Position numbers and translations under genes: made by a program. A stretch of 64,000 nt of DNA from Cornus controversa (taxonomy: Eukaryota; Streptophyta; Magnoliopsida; Cornales; Cornaceae), in contig CM048845.1 in NCBI GenBank assembly GCA_026545225.1, positions 107,148,533-107,212,532 on the forward strand, given 5' to 3'. Below the pieces are notes generated by a model, which was not told the origin of the DNA, made no database searches, and saw nothing but the letters and a program-made list of their open reading frames with translations. This document shows, piece by piece, positions 35,379 to 46,843 of this stretch; position 1 is the stretch's first letter, and each line of letters begins with the position of its first letter.

Positions 35379-36489
35379 CATATCATATATAAAGGAAAGT
35401 AGAAAGCTAACTCTAAATCTAAATAAAAAATTCACAATCTCAAATTTTTTCAGCCGCTACTCGCTAGAGAATCTATCACAAACACTGTCGCTTGAGACCA
35501 GAGGTCCAGTTGTCCAGAATCCAATACCCACCACCGCCACCCTAAGCAGCGGCGATCACCACCACCAGCACCCTAAGCAGTGGCGTCCTCAAAATCGTCA
35601 GATCGCCACCACCAAGCAAGAGGTTGGACATTCCTTCGTCCGAACCAGAGATGGTACTCATCACCACCGCCACCACCAACACCCTAGGCAGCAACAACCT
35701 CAGAATCGTCAAATCACCACCACCAAGCAAGAGGCTAGACCTTCCTTCGCCCAAACCAGTGGTGGTACTCACCACCAGCACCAGCACCCTAACCTTTTAT
35801 TCCGGTTCAATCCTCGGTGGCAAAAATTCGTTTCCATCCGAATTCGCCGACAACACATGTCCTGAAGTGTTTAAGCTTCAAGATCTGACTCCGACCTCAT
35901 GATCGAAGGCACCAAAATAGAGATGCTCTAACAAAGCCTCGAAATTGCAGTTTTCGAATCTCGTTCTCAATTTGACGGCAGGTTTTTTGACCAAATTGTC
36001 AGCACAAGGCTTATGAGTGAATTACATGATGGAGAAGCAATGATCGGGGACTCCATCGATGAATTTAGAAGAATATGTGATGACGATGATGTGTTTGGAA
36101 AGTAGTTTTGGATATCAAGGTGGAGAAGAACCAAAACTTTTGAAAATTTTCAATTAGTTCCATTTTGGTGTAGTGATATTTTTGTTAATTACTTTTCTGG
36201 TGAGTTTTTGTAATTCACCAACACAAAATTTTCCTGTTTACCAAACAGGGGAAAATGAAAGTTAGCATTTGGATATTAAATATATATATATATATATATA
36301 TATATAGGGCAGGGTGGAGAAAATTAAACGGTTTCGGAGATGAGGTTTGGGGATGATTTTGTAAACGGTTGTGGGGCGAGGGCGAAACTGAGAAAGTTAA
36401 ATGGTTGTGGGGCGAGGGCGAAACTGAGAAAGTTAAATGGTTGCGGGGACGAGGAATACAAAACTCGTTCCACCCCATTGCCATCCCTA
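35160..36489. mobile_element. Non-autonomous hAT-type element with minisatellites, 1330 bp
   Basis: The termini are tagggatggcaat and inverted attgccatcccta. The flanking 8-mers are atcctgac (35152-35159) and atcctaat (36490-36497). Inside are a (TA)n tract, a tandem repeat of about 120 bases with CAC/CAG-rich sequence at 35540-35790, and a 36-bp tandem unit (ggttgtggggcgagggcgaa...) repeated about 2.5 times at 36366-36445. No transposase was seen. Confidence 0.8.
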
Positions 36490-37289
36490 ATCCTAATCTC
36501 AGTAGAGGAGGTTGTCGATAAAAGAGGTGATTTATGTCAATAAAGGGGGTCAACCCACCGAGTATAATTAGGACAAACTAAGGACCGTCAGAGTAATTTA
36601 TCCATGAATATATTGTAAGACACTAACCTAAATGCAAAAAATCAATAAGTCCTAGGGTAGTGTATCATACCATTGTGGTGACTCATTTCTCTGATGAGCA
36701 ACAACAAACCTCAAAATTAAAATCTTTACCTAAAAAAAATTAAAAAACTAAAATGAACATTATGAAGTCTGTGGGAACACCCGATTAAAAAAAAAAAAGT
36801 TCTATGTCGCCGCAATATGGGTTTCTTGAAAGGGATGAAGAAAGACCAGCCTAATTTCATAAATTATTGTGCACAAGTGGAAAGCCTCGAAACTCCGATT
36901 TGAAAAATCAAGATTTGATAATGTATCAACTGCTAAAAATCAAGTTGAAACAAAGGCAGTTTTGTTCATGGTAAGATGTAACATCTTTTGATGAAATTCC
37001 ATTTCATTTCAGTAGGCTAGCTCACATCAAACAAACCGGCCATGACAGACTTTATTTTGATATTGGATAAAACAGACTAATGGAAAGTTCAAATTTATAG
37101 ACTATTACACTATTCATGTTTAGTTACTTTTTTGACACAAGTGGACTAACAGAGCTAGCCAAAAGAGGGCTTAGACCCATGTAGATAGCCTTGATAATTA
37201 TGAACTTTGTTTCTGGAGTAAATTGAGAGAATTCTCTCACAAGATAGGATTTTGATCCCGCTGTATCACACATTTCTTGACATTGCCAA
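36490..37289. other. Spacer plus RBR-type 3' flank
   Basis: From about 36950 the sequence matches the 3' flanks of the RBR genes (agtaggctagctcacatc, gagctagccaaaagagggc). This marks the downstream side of the broken RBR3 copy. The rest is unrecognised. Confidence 0.7.
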
Positions 37290-37733
37290 TCATAGTTTTC
37301 GTTAGGAATGGCAACGGGGCTGGTATCCTCCCATGCCTGCCCCAAACCCATGGCAAGGCGGGGCAAAACCTTGATTCTCTAGCAAAATTCATGAGATTTT
37401 ATGTCTATGAATCAAGAGCTAATTTGAAAAATATATTAGCATAAAATGAAATATAGTTATCAAAATCACAAAAGAACATATCTTGTACTAAATCACAAAA
37501 CCCATTTGGAATTAAAGTAATGTGAAAAAAAGTAGTAAATAAAAAAAATCTAACACAAATGTAACTTCATATAAAAATTATAAACAAATATTTATCTATT
37601 ACCAGTTTGGAAATGGGAATCATATAAAATGGATTAATGAAGAGAAAAGGGTGTGAAGAATAGCCATGATGGCAGGAGAAATGGAGATTTTCTTGTGAGT
37701 TAGATTAGGTTAAGCTAGTATACTATATTATAT

Positions 37734-37778
<45 letters not shown>

Positions 37779-37937
37779 GGAAGGGGTATATATGTAATAG
37801 CAATATATAAACGGGGCGAATTTTTATCAAATCCCAAATCTATCTCGTACATGTGGTGGATTATGAATTTTTTTTTTTTTTTGCATACCACCATTGTAGA
37901 ATGAAAATTGTTTCTTTAGCCATCCCATTCGGAGGCG

Positions 37938-38187
37938 TATTGGAGATACAATTGAACCTGATCCTAACGACACAGCGGCAGCCACGGTAACAAGAGGAGA
38001 TTACAACTGATATTTCGGGCTAACAACTTTGTTAAGTTGTGATAGTGTTTTTGATTTTTGAATAGCTTATATATAGGAGGAAGTTATGGAGAGTTTGTAT
38101 ATAAATATGATACGATGTATACACTTTAAAGTCATCTTGATTGAAATTCCTTTATCCATCAAATTTCTCTTCCAGTGGAGTCTTACA
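37938..38187 (+). repeat. 5' LTR of the copia fossil
   Basis: It is 250 bases, starting tattggagatacaattg and ending ggagtcttaca. It carries an extra segment of about 41 bases (tataaatatgatacgatgta and on) not present in the 3' LTR. Confidence 0.93.
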
Positions 38188-41100
38188 TGGTATCAGACGA
38201 CAATACAACTCACATCTAACCGATCCTTTTCAAGATGTCTGCATCCCCAAATTCCTCAACTTCGCTTGTTGCTGAAACCAACCTTCTCACCTTCAACCCA
38301 TCTTCCTCCATCAACCTCACCAAACTCACACGACTAAATTACCCAACGTAGAAAGCCACCATGTTACCCTACCTCAAAGGCCAGAAAGTCTATGGATATA
38401 TTGATGGCACCATTCGGTAACCTGCTAAAACCATCACTACCTTTGATGGCTCTACAACCCCCAACCCATCCTATGATATTTGGGAAACCCAGGATAATCT
38501 TATCCTTAGCTGCATAAACTCTTCTCTTTATGATGAGGTACTCACCCAGATTGCTCATTGCATCACCTCCGCTGAAGTCTGGACAGCTCTAAGCTATGCT
38601 TTTGCATCACAATCACGTGCTAAAGCAGAACATGTTCGCTCTCAACTCTCTACTATGCAAAAAGGTAATCAATCTACAACTGATTACTTTATGACAATCA
38701 AACGTCTCACGGATGAATTGGCCATTGCTGGACAAACTCTGAAGTGTGACGATATTATCACATATTTACTTGTTGGGCTCGGTCCAAAATATGACTCTCT
38801 TGTTTCCATGGTATCTCACTGTGATAATTCTCTCACATTGGAAGAAATTTATTCCTTGCTTCTAACGTGTGAAGCTTGCATTCAGCATAATACTCAAATT
38901 CTATCATTGCCCATGGCTTCGGCCAATGTTGCCACCTGACAACAACCCTTTTCAGGAAAACGGGGTTGTGGCAACTTATTACCTCCTCGAGGCAAGAAGC
39001 GTAATCCATTCAATGACAACCGTGAAAGTGGCCGCGGCAACACCAGTGTATTGTGTCAACTATGTGAGAAGCCTAGCCACATGGCTTCCCATTGTTGGAA
39101 GCGCTTTGATCCACATTTCCAAACCCCACCACCTCACCCAAATCCTCAAGCAAACCTAGCCTCCAATCAATCTCAGCAGCACTCAACTAAACAATAATGA
39201 CATCCTGACACTAGTGCGACACATCATCTGACCAACAACATGAGTAATCTGAATATCCGAAGTGATGATTATTCTGGCAATGATCAAATTCAAATTGGTG
39301 ATGGTACAGGTTTGAAAATAACTCATATTAGAACTGCCTCTTTATCTAACTCATCTTCATCTTTAATTCTTGACAAAATTCTTGTCGTACCCCAAATTAC
39401 AAAAAATCTACTCTCATTTCAAAAATTTACTCAAGATAATAATGTTTATTTTGAGTTTCATAGTTCTTTTTTTTTGCTTAAGGATTACTCGGGGAACGTC
39501 CTACATAAAGGAGCTATGTCTGATGGCCTTTATTGCTTCTCTCCATCTCTTTAACGCTGTTTTCCATCTGCCTTTGTTGGTGCTCGGATCTCTGTTACAA
39601 ACTGGCATCGCTGTCTTGGTCATGCCTCTTATGGTACTATTCGACATGTGCTTGGTACTAATAATTTACCCGTTGGTTTCAATAAGAGACAAAATATTTG
39701 TCCCGAGTGTGAAATGGCTAAAAGTCACAATTTACATTTTTCTACTTCAATTCAATATGTTTTAAGACCTCTTGAATTAATTTATTCCAATGTCTAGGGG
39801 CCAACTCGGTTGTTTCTAGTTATGGATCTCGTTATTATGTTTGTTTTTTGGATGCCTTTACTAAATTCATTTGGGTATTTCCTTTTAAATTGAAATCTGA
39901 CATTGAAACTATTTTCATTCAATTTCAAAAATATATTGAAAATCATTTTGATCTAAAAACTAAGGCCATTCAAACCGATTGGGGGGGGGGGGAGTATAGA
40001 CGTTTGAATACTTATTTCAAAACCTGTGGAATTCAACATCGTTTACCTTGTCCTTACACGCATGAGCAAATGGGTTCTATTGAACGTCGGCATCGTCAAA
40101 TTATTGAAATGGGTTTAGCTTTTCTAGCTCACTCAAATTTGCCCAAATCTTATTGGGAAGACGTTTTTTTAACTGCAACTTATATTTTTAATCGTCTTCT
40201 TTCCAAAGTACCTGACAAAAAATCACCTTTTGAAATGGCTTATAATAAATAAATAAAAACCCAACTATTTGTTTATGCGTGTTTTTGGATGTGCCTATTG
40301 GCCAAACTTGCATGTTTATAACAAACATAAAATTGATTTTTGATTTAAAACTTGTATTTTTCTTGGTTATAGTCTATCACACCAAGACTACAAATGTCTC
40401 AATTTGGCCACAGGATAATTATATGTCTCACGCCGTGTCATTTTTGATGAGTCATTGTTTCCATACCAAAAAGAGTCCTCGGAATCTAATCCTCCCGAAT
40501 CAGAAATTTTTTCCTTACCACCCTCCTTCTGTCAATCAAGTACTCAAACTAACCATGCAGGTCCAACCATATGTTCCAATGATCATCTGCCAATTGACCA
40601 AGTCAATCCACAAAATCAAGTGCTTTCGGATATTCAGTCTACTTTATAATGCTCAGGTGTTGCACACGTACCAGCAAATGATCTCACTCAAAATTCAAAT
40701 GATGATGTTTGAACATCTCACCAACCAAATCCTCCACATTCACGTGATATTCAAATGCCACACCGCATGCTTACCCGATCACAAACACAATCCCTCAAGC
40801 CAAAAGCTCATTATGTTGGTATAGCCCGATACCCACTACCTCAATGTTTACTTACTAATCATGTCTCATCTTTTGCAGAACATACTTATTTTTCTAAGGC
40901 CTATAAACATCATCATTGGCGTGAAGCCATGGACATTGAGTTTAATGCTCTTGTCAAAAATAGTACTTGGGATCTTGTCCCACCCAAGCCAAGTAATAAT
41001 TTTGTTGGAAACAAGTGGGTGTTCCGAATTAAACGACATGTAGATGGCAGTGTTGAGCATTTTAAAGCGCGACTGGTGGCGAAAGGTTATCATCAGCAAC

Positions 41101-42422
41101 CCGGTGTGGACTTCACGGAGACCTTTAGTCTTGTGGTTAAGCCAGGGACTATACGACTGTTATTATCTTTAGTTATTACACGGTAATGGAGCATTCGACA
41201 GATTGACATCCAGAATGCATTTCTACATGGCCAACTGCAGGAAGAAGTTTATATGCAATAGCCTCAAGGATATGTTCACCCTGATTTTTCTAATCATGTG
41301 TGCCGCTTAAAGAAGAGCTAATATAGTCTTAAACAGGCTCCCCGAGCCTGGTTTTCTAGACTGACAAAAAAAATTGCAACAAATGGGATTTGTAGGTTCA
41401 AAGGCAGATACTTCTTTATTCACACTTCATAATAATGACTTCTATATTTTCATCCTTATATATGTTGATGATATAATCATCACCGGGACCTCTTCAGATG
41501 AAATTGACAAATTTATTCAGCAACTTGGAGATATTTTTCCCGTAAAAGATTTAGAAAATTTATCCTATTTTCTTAGTGTGGAGGCTTTGTTCAATGGCCA
41601 TGATCTTTTTTTAACACAGAGAAAATATGTGGCCGACTTGTTACAATGGGTTAACATGCATGAAGCAAAGCCATGTTCAACTCCTATGAGTATCACTTGC
41701 AATTTATCTAAGTTTGACGATCATGATTTTTCTGACCCTCAACTTTATAGAAGCACGGTTGGTGCATTACATTACTTGGGCTTCACTCGTCCAGATATTG
41801 CTTTCGCGGTCCACCGTGTTAGCAAATTCATGCATCAACCCAAAGACACTCATTGGCAAGCTATCAAACGAATCCTTCGGTATCTAAAATATACGGTGGG
41901 CTATGGACTTCGTTTACAAAGTACATCCGATCATTCTCTTCATGGGTATAGTGATGCCGACTGGGCTGCCGACAAAGATGACAGACGTAGTGTTGGGGCA
42001 TACTGCATTTTTCATAGATCCAATCTTATCAGTTGGAGCTGCAAACAACAACAAACTGTAGCTCGAAGCAGCACTGAATCAGAATATAAATCCCTCTCCA
42101 ACACAGCGGCAGAGTTACATTGGATCCAATCAATTTTACAAGATTTACGACTTCCCTTAGTGACAAGTCCAAAATTATGGTGCGATAATATTGGAGCTAC
42201 TTATTTGTCCTCTAATCCAGTCTTTCATGCCAGAACTAAACATATTGAAATAGATTTTCACTATGTTCGGGATCAAGTATTGGCTAAAAAACTTCAGGTC
42301 TCCTTTCTATCCACAAAGGAACAACTTGCCGATTTATTAACAAAACCACTGTCATCCATTCGTTTTCAGCTTCTGCAAGACAACCTTCATGTTCAAGATC
42401 TGCCCATTCAGTTGAGGGGGCG

Positions 42423-42631
42423 TATTGGAGATACAATTGAACCTAATCCTAAAGACACAGCGGTAACCACGATAACAAAAGGAGACTGCAACTGATATTT
42501 TGGGCCAACAACTTTGTTAAGTTGTGATAGTGTTTTTGATTTTTGAATAGCTTATATATAGAAGGAAGTTATGGAGAGTTTGTATTGAAATTTCTTTATC
42601 CATCAATTCTCTCTTTCAGTGGAGTCTTACA
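42423..42631 (+). repeat. 3' LTR of the copia fossil
   Basis: It is 209 bases, with the same ends as the 5' LTR, preceded by the purine tract ttgagggggcg. Confidence 0.93.
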
Positions 42632-43678
42632 AGGCGGGACGGGATGGGCAAAATTGCCCTCCCTAGTTTCGGGCAACCACGATGAGTTTTAGTCCAAGTT
42701 GCTCCACATGCATAGTAAAATTGAAAACCACACCTGCAACCATAAACAGCCATGCACATAGATACATCATACATACCTTGTTCAAAACTTTTAATCGGAC
42801 AATCTAAGAATAACTATAGCTACAATATGAAACCTTCAAGCCAAACAAATCCAACATGACCTTAAACATGAGGTCAAGTCTTCAACTCATATCTTAGTTT
42901 GAACTTAATTAGGTTTTACACAGGCTAGAATTTTGATTTTTCAAGTATGGTTCAGATTCAGTTTTAGTTGATTACCAAAGCTCCACAAAAAGGAAAAAGT
43001 TTAATTCATAAAATATAAAAAATAAAATGATCATAAGATTCATAACATGGACAATGTAATGTGTTATAGACTTATAGTGTACTATTAGTCTAATACACAC
43101 ACATAAAGTTGAGTTGGATTCAGCTTCAACTCGATTTATCAATTGGGGTTGAGTTTGTTTTATCTAACACATTTAAGCTAAACTAAATTCAAGTTGATGA
43201 TTTTTTGACCTAGATTTCAAAAACTTTTCTCAAACATGCGAAAATTTGAGTTGGGGTTAGGATTGGCCTGCCCAACAAGCACTGCTTCAACCTGTAAACA
43301 TTGTGAAATAAAGATCCATACAGAAACAATAACAACAATAATATTGAATTGAATTGTGAAATCTTAAAAGAATGGTAAATAACCAGACCTGCATTTCATA
43401 TGTAAACCACATTTAATAGAAAATCATAGATATCATATAAAACATACTAATAGTAAGTTCAATGACTTGAGGCAGCCTGACCTGAAGAGGAAAAGATCAT
43501 ATGATAATTGGAGCATCTTCATGATTAATACAAGTACATTTCGCTTACTCAAATTGATAAGACTTTGATACTATTCATGTTTATTTACTCAAAAGAGGCC
43601 TTGGACTCCAGATGGATAGCAGTATAGCACTGATTTAAAACATTTCTACATATCACACACATTTCTTGACAATGCTAA

Positions 43679-44973
43679 TCATGGATTCTGGCAACCAACA
43701 TGAGTTTCACTCCAAGTTGCTCCACATGCATAGCAAAACTGAAATCCACACCTGCAAACATAAACAGCCATGCAATTAGATACATACCTTGCTCAATACT
43801 TTTACTTGGACAATATATATAAGTATATATATAGTGTATGAATTTCTCAAATAGAAGAGACAACAAGATGGGTTCAGGTTGCATTCTACACAATTATGGA
43901 CACAAACTGCCCAATTATAAGTATGCTTGAAGTGGGATTTATAAATAGGTTAGGCTTGAAAAACCTACCTCTATAAATAGGGATCAAGTTACATACATAA
44001 AAACTATAGATACAATAATACGAAAGCTTCAAGCCAAACAAATCCAACCTACCTCAAAGAATGGTAAATAATATATATACCTGCAGGTCATATGTAAACA
44101 ACCCTCTGTTTTTTCAACAAAATATTTGCAGTGTGGGCATCTCATCCAGTTCTTCTCCCTAGCAAGCTCTCTCACCATCAGTTCTTCTCTTCCTCTTTCA
44201 TCCTCATTCAATCCCTGAAACTCCTCGCAATCAACCCCCGGATGCCACGGGACATAACACTGCGCGCAGAACAGTCTCCTGCACTCAGGGCACTCAGACT
44301 CCCTGATCACTTCTCCGACACTGTCATTAACCATCATGGCAGAGCAGTCCCTAAAAGGACAATAAAATTTCTCTGATAACAAAATCATGGCCTCACACAA
44401 CATTTTCTCCCACCTATCAAGCACATCCCTTGGAATCATCGCCCCACAAGCATCGACCTCTAGCACTCCTTCGCAGTCCAAACCCGGGCACCTGACAACA
44501 CTCATGTTCTCTTGAATCTTGGTAGCAACATGTTTGCTTATGCAGTCAGAGCAGAAGGAGTGGTGACAAGTTTGGTTGCTAAACATGTCATCAGTTTCTT
44601 TCTTTTCCACACAAATTTCGCAGAAGGTGTGCGATGATTCGCCAACTTCGTTTGCAATCACTTCTTGGTTGGAAGCTGGAGTACTTTCTTGGGTTGTCGA
44701 TGGCTCGGCATTGTGGCACATTTGGGCAGTGATTGAAGAGGACATTAGAGTCTCTTGGAACTGCAGCTCTTCAGCATAATTGGCATCTGATATTGTGAAA
44801 ATCTGATTTTCTTCATTTTCACCAAAGATAGCTGGGATGCAGATTTCATCCACAAGTTGAACATCAGAAGCATCCGATATTAGGGAAATCTGATTTTCTT
44901 CATTTTCATCAAAGAGAGCTGAGATGCAGAAGTCATCCACAAGTTGAAGATCAGAGGTTGATTCTTTTGCCAT
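43679..44973 (-). CDS. RBR4: RING-IBR-RING E3 ubiquitin ligase, intact, N-terminal repeat
   Basis: Exon 1 is 44973-44081 and exon 2 is 43751-43679, with a 329-base GT-AG intron (TGCAG/gtatat ... tttgcag/GTGTGG). The product is 321 residues. RING1 starts at Cys118/Cys121, the IBR is complete, and RING2 has Cys292 in GCLHMTC as the likely catalytic cysteine, followed from exon 2 by CGFQFCYACGATW. Residues 7-35 and 36-64 are a tandem duplication of the acidic N-terminal block (SDLQLVDDFCISALFDENEE and SDVQLVDEICIPAIFGENEE), giving 26 more residues than RBR1. The intron is the shortest of the family here. Its 5' side carries several insertions (MITE, SINE, hAT-type element). Role as for RBR1: E3 ligase using a RING/HECT-like hybrid mechanism; partners unknown. 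Confidence 0.93.
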
Positions 44974-45130
44974 ATTGCACAGCTTACTTTCCTTCCCTAT
45001 ACAAATTTTGCCGTCTGTATATCATCATATAAAATGAACTAATGACTTTACACTTTTCAAGATACTTGGCTTCGAAGATCTCTTCTTTCATTGGATGTCC
45101 TAAAGAATCCTATATTCTTCACCTTTTTGA
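44974..45130 (-). promoter_or_regulatory. Conserved 5' flank of RBR4
   Basis: CCAAT at 45094-45090 and a TATA-like tttatatgatgat at about 45033-45021 keep the same order as in front of the other intact copies. Confidence 0.4.
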
Positions 45131-45265
45131 CTTCACTTGAATACCTTTCAATCACCATGTCACACAAGGATCTAGAGACTTGGTAACAAGTTACAACCAA
45201 GGAGTTTCGTAGTGATTGTCTAAGAAGCTTCATAACTCCTTCATTTTCCCTTTCTAAAACATTTT

Positions 45266-45270
<5 letters not shown>

Positions 45271-45316
<46 letters not shown>
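45271..45316. repeat. (TA)n microsatellite
   Basis: About 23 TA units in the RBR4 5' flank. Confidence 0.95.
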
Positions 45317-45322
<6 letters not shown>

Positions 45323-45364
45323 GTAAAGGGAAAAAAATGGAAAAAGGGAGGGGTAGGTAAAAAA

Positions 45365-45577
45365 GAGCAATGCTACACATCATAAAATTATTTCATGAAT
45401 TTATGTCATGAATGATGTGGCAGGTAACGTGGAGAGTTAGTATTGGTGGGATTCCCCCCATACACATAGTCCCATGATATTATCACTTAATCCCACCAAT
45501 ATTAACTCTCCACATTACCTGCCACATCATTCATGATACAAATTCATGAAATAATTTCATGACGTTTAGCATTTCTC
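45365..45577. mobile_element. Mutator-type foldback MITE, 213 bp
   Basis: The left terminus gagcaatgctacacatcat and the inverted right terminus gagaaatgctaaacgtcat begin arms of about 90 bases that pair almost end to end. It is flanked by a perfect 9-bp duplication, ggtaaaaaa (45356-45364 and 45578-45586). The flanks of RBR2 (about 25460) and RBR5 (about 50453) show the uninterrupted site. Confidence 0.9.
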
Positions 45578-45692
45578 GGTAAAAAAACGACTATTTTTTT
45601 TTTCCATATAATATAATTAGCTCTTTTCTCTTAGTAATATTCCATCATCGGAGAACTTCCTCGAGTTTAGACAACTTTGGACATCATCTATT

Positions 45693-45800
45693 TTTATTTT
45701 TTTTTGTCTACATAGGAAACTCCAACGTATTCTTAGGAACTTGAATGTCCTGACCTTCACTTTAAAAAGGACAAGATACCACTAGACTACGTATGATTTT
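45693..45800 (-). repeat. SINE, family A, copy 3
   Basis: On the minus strand it has gtctagtggtatcttgtcc, aaagtgaaggtc, and a tail of about ten A residues. It is flanked by a near-perfect 14-bp duplication, ggacatcatctatt (45679-45692) and ggacattatctatt (45801-45814). It belongs to the family of 8419-8543 and 15421-15540. Confidence 0.8.
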
Positions 45801-45856
45801 GGACATTATCTATTCACTAATATTATTTTGAGCAAGGATTGAGAGTTAGAATCTAA

Positions 45857-46586
45857 GTTCCTAAGAACCATGGACACGGACACGGAACACGGGTACGACA
45901 CGACACGGACACGGCGATACGGCAAATTTCAAAAAAATAGGACACGCGGGGATACGGTTATGAAATAATATATTAATATATATTCAACAAGTTAACCAAT
46001 ATCCACAATACCATAAATTTAATAATAAAAAAATAATAAATCACACAAATACTTCAATTTATTATCAAGTAATTAATGTATTTTCAAAAAGGATGTTCAT
46101 TATATTGGCTTTTTTATTTTTTTTGTTTCTAATTTTATTATTTAGGAATTTTATCTAACTATTTTTTATTTTTAAAATTTTTTATTTTAGAAAATACTAT
46201 ATTTATATAGAAAAGGGCATAATAGTCATATTAAATGATATATGTCATTATAGTTATTTCAAGGGGTCAATATGTCAATTTTTAGAAGATGAGGGGCTGA
46301 AATGCTAAAAAAAAATAGTTCAAAGGGGTCTTTTTGTAACTTTGCAAAAGTTCAGGGGTTTTTTTGCACTTTTAAAAATTACAAAATGTACCCCGCCGTG
46401 TCCCCCGTGTGTCCTTGCCGTGTCCCTCGCGTGTCCTTGCCGTGTCCCAGCCTTGTCCTAAAAAAAAAAATTCCAGGACACTTCTACGGAGTGTCCGACA
46501 CGTGTCCGAGGAGTGTTCGAGTGTCCGAGGAGTGTCCGAGTGTCCGACACGGACACGGCACCCCTATACAAAGTGTCCGTGCTTTC
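45857..46586. mobile_element. Repeat element with GGACACG-rich ends, about 730 bp
   Basis: The left part is full of ggacacgg units and the right part of their inverse (ccgtgtcc), ending gtccgtgctttc. A 10-bp sequence, tagaatctaa, flanks both sides (45847-45856 and 46587-46596), pointing to a Mutator-like insertion. Related elements lie at about 47322-47765 and 56370-56880. Confidence 0.65.
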
Positions 46587-46843
46587 TAGAATCTAACTAA
46601 GTCAAGAATAATTTTATGTGAATATAGTAGTGGGTGTCATCACATGATATTACTCTAATATCATGGGATGGAACTCACCACCCTCCCTCATGTAAAAATA
46701 AAATCAAATTAATTCAATCAACTTTCAAATAACTATTCTATTATTTTATATTATTTTAAGTTTTAATTTCATAATTTGAACATTCTTTTCTTTATAAACA
46801 CCCATTATTCCAATTCCAAAATATTAGGTTTCACAATGCCAAA

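Larger units (their letters stand above)
37938..42631 (+). mobile_element. Ty1-copia LTR retrotransposon fossil, near full length, broken
   Basis: The 5' LTR is 37938-38187 and the 3' LTR is 42423-42631, with a perfect 5-bp duplication, aggcg, at 37933-37937 and 42632-42636. A primer-binding site complementary to initiator tRNA-Met (tggtatcaga) follows the 5' LTR, and a purine-rich tract ends at 42422. Parts in order: gag (about 38238-39180, with a CCHC zinc knuckle near 39050-39100), protease, integrase (about 39600-40250), reverse transcriptase (about 40880-41650, with the YVDD region near 41460) and RNase H (about 41900-42400). This is the copia order. The coding region is broken in many places (roughly ten). 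The LTRs differ at about 15 of 209 aligned positions by eye, suggesting an age of a few million years. Confidence 0.93.
37303..42665. mobile_element. hAT-type element inserted in RBR3 exon 2 and itself interrupted
   Basis: The left terminus is taggaatggcaacggggc; the inverted right terminus is tagggagggcaattttgccc. The flanking sequences gttttcgt and gtttcggg fit an imperfect 8-bp duplication of the RBR exon. Without the copia insert the element is about 660 bases and non-autonomous. Its termini resemble those of the element at 35160-36489. Confidence 0.75.
37290..43408 (-). pseudogene. RBR3: RBR remnant split by nested insertions
   Basis: The 5' side of exon 2 begins at 42733 with CGFQFYYACGATWTKTHRGC and breaks at about 42666. 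Its last bases and the stop resume at about 37302-37290. Between them sits a 5.36-kb hAT-type element containing a copia fossil. Upstream, an RBR intron runs 42734-43388, and only the last 20 bases of exon 1 survive (GLHMKC at 43408-43389). Sequence beyond that is the 3' flank of the next copy, so exon 1 was lost. One RING2 Cys is Tyr (CGFQFYYAC). Confidence 0.9.

Noticed and set aside
35323-35520. Open frame starting in a (TA)n tract
   Set aside because: The start lies in microsatellite sequence giving only Ile/Tyr; the later part is covered as the minisatellite core of a hAT-type element.
41374-42495. Long open frame with polymerase and RNase H features taken as a host gene
   Set aside because: It lies inside the copia fossil between matched LTRs and belongs to it.
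46302-46589. Open frames over the ccgtgtcc-rich block
   Set aside because: They result from the repeated GTGTCC units of the mobile element and resemble no protein.
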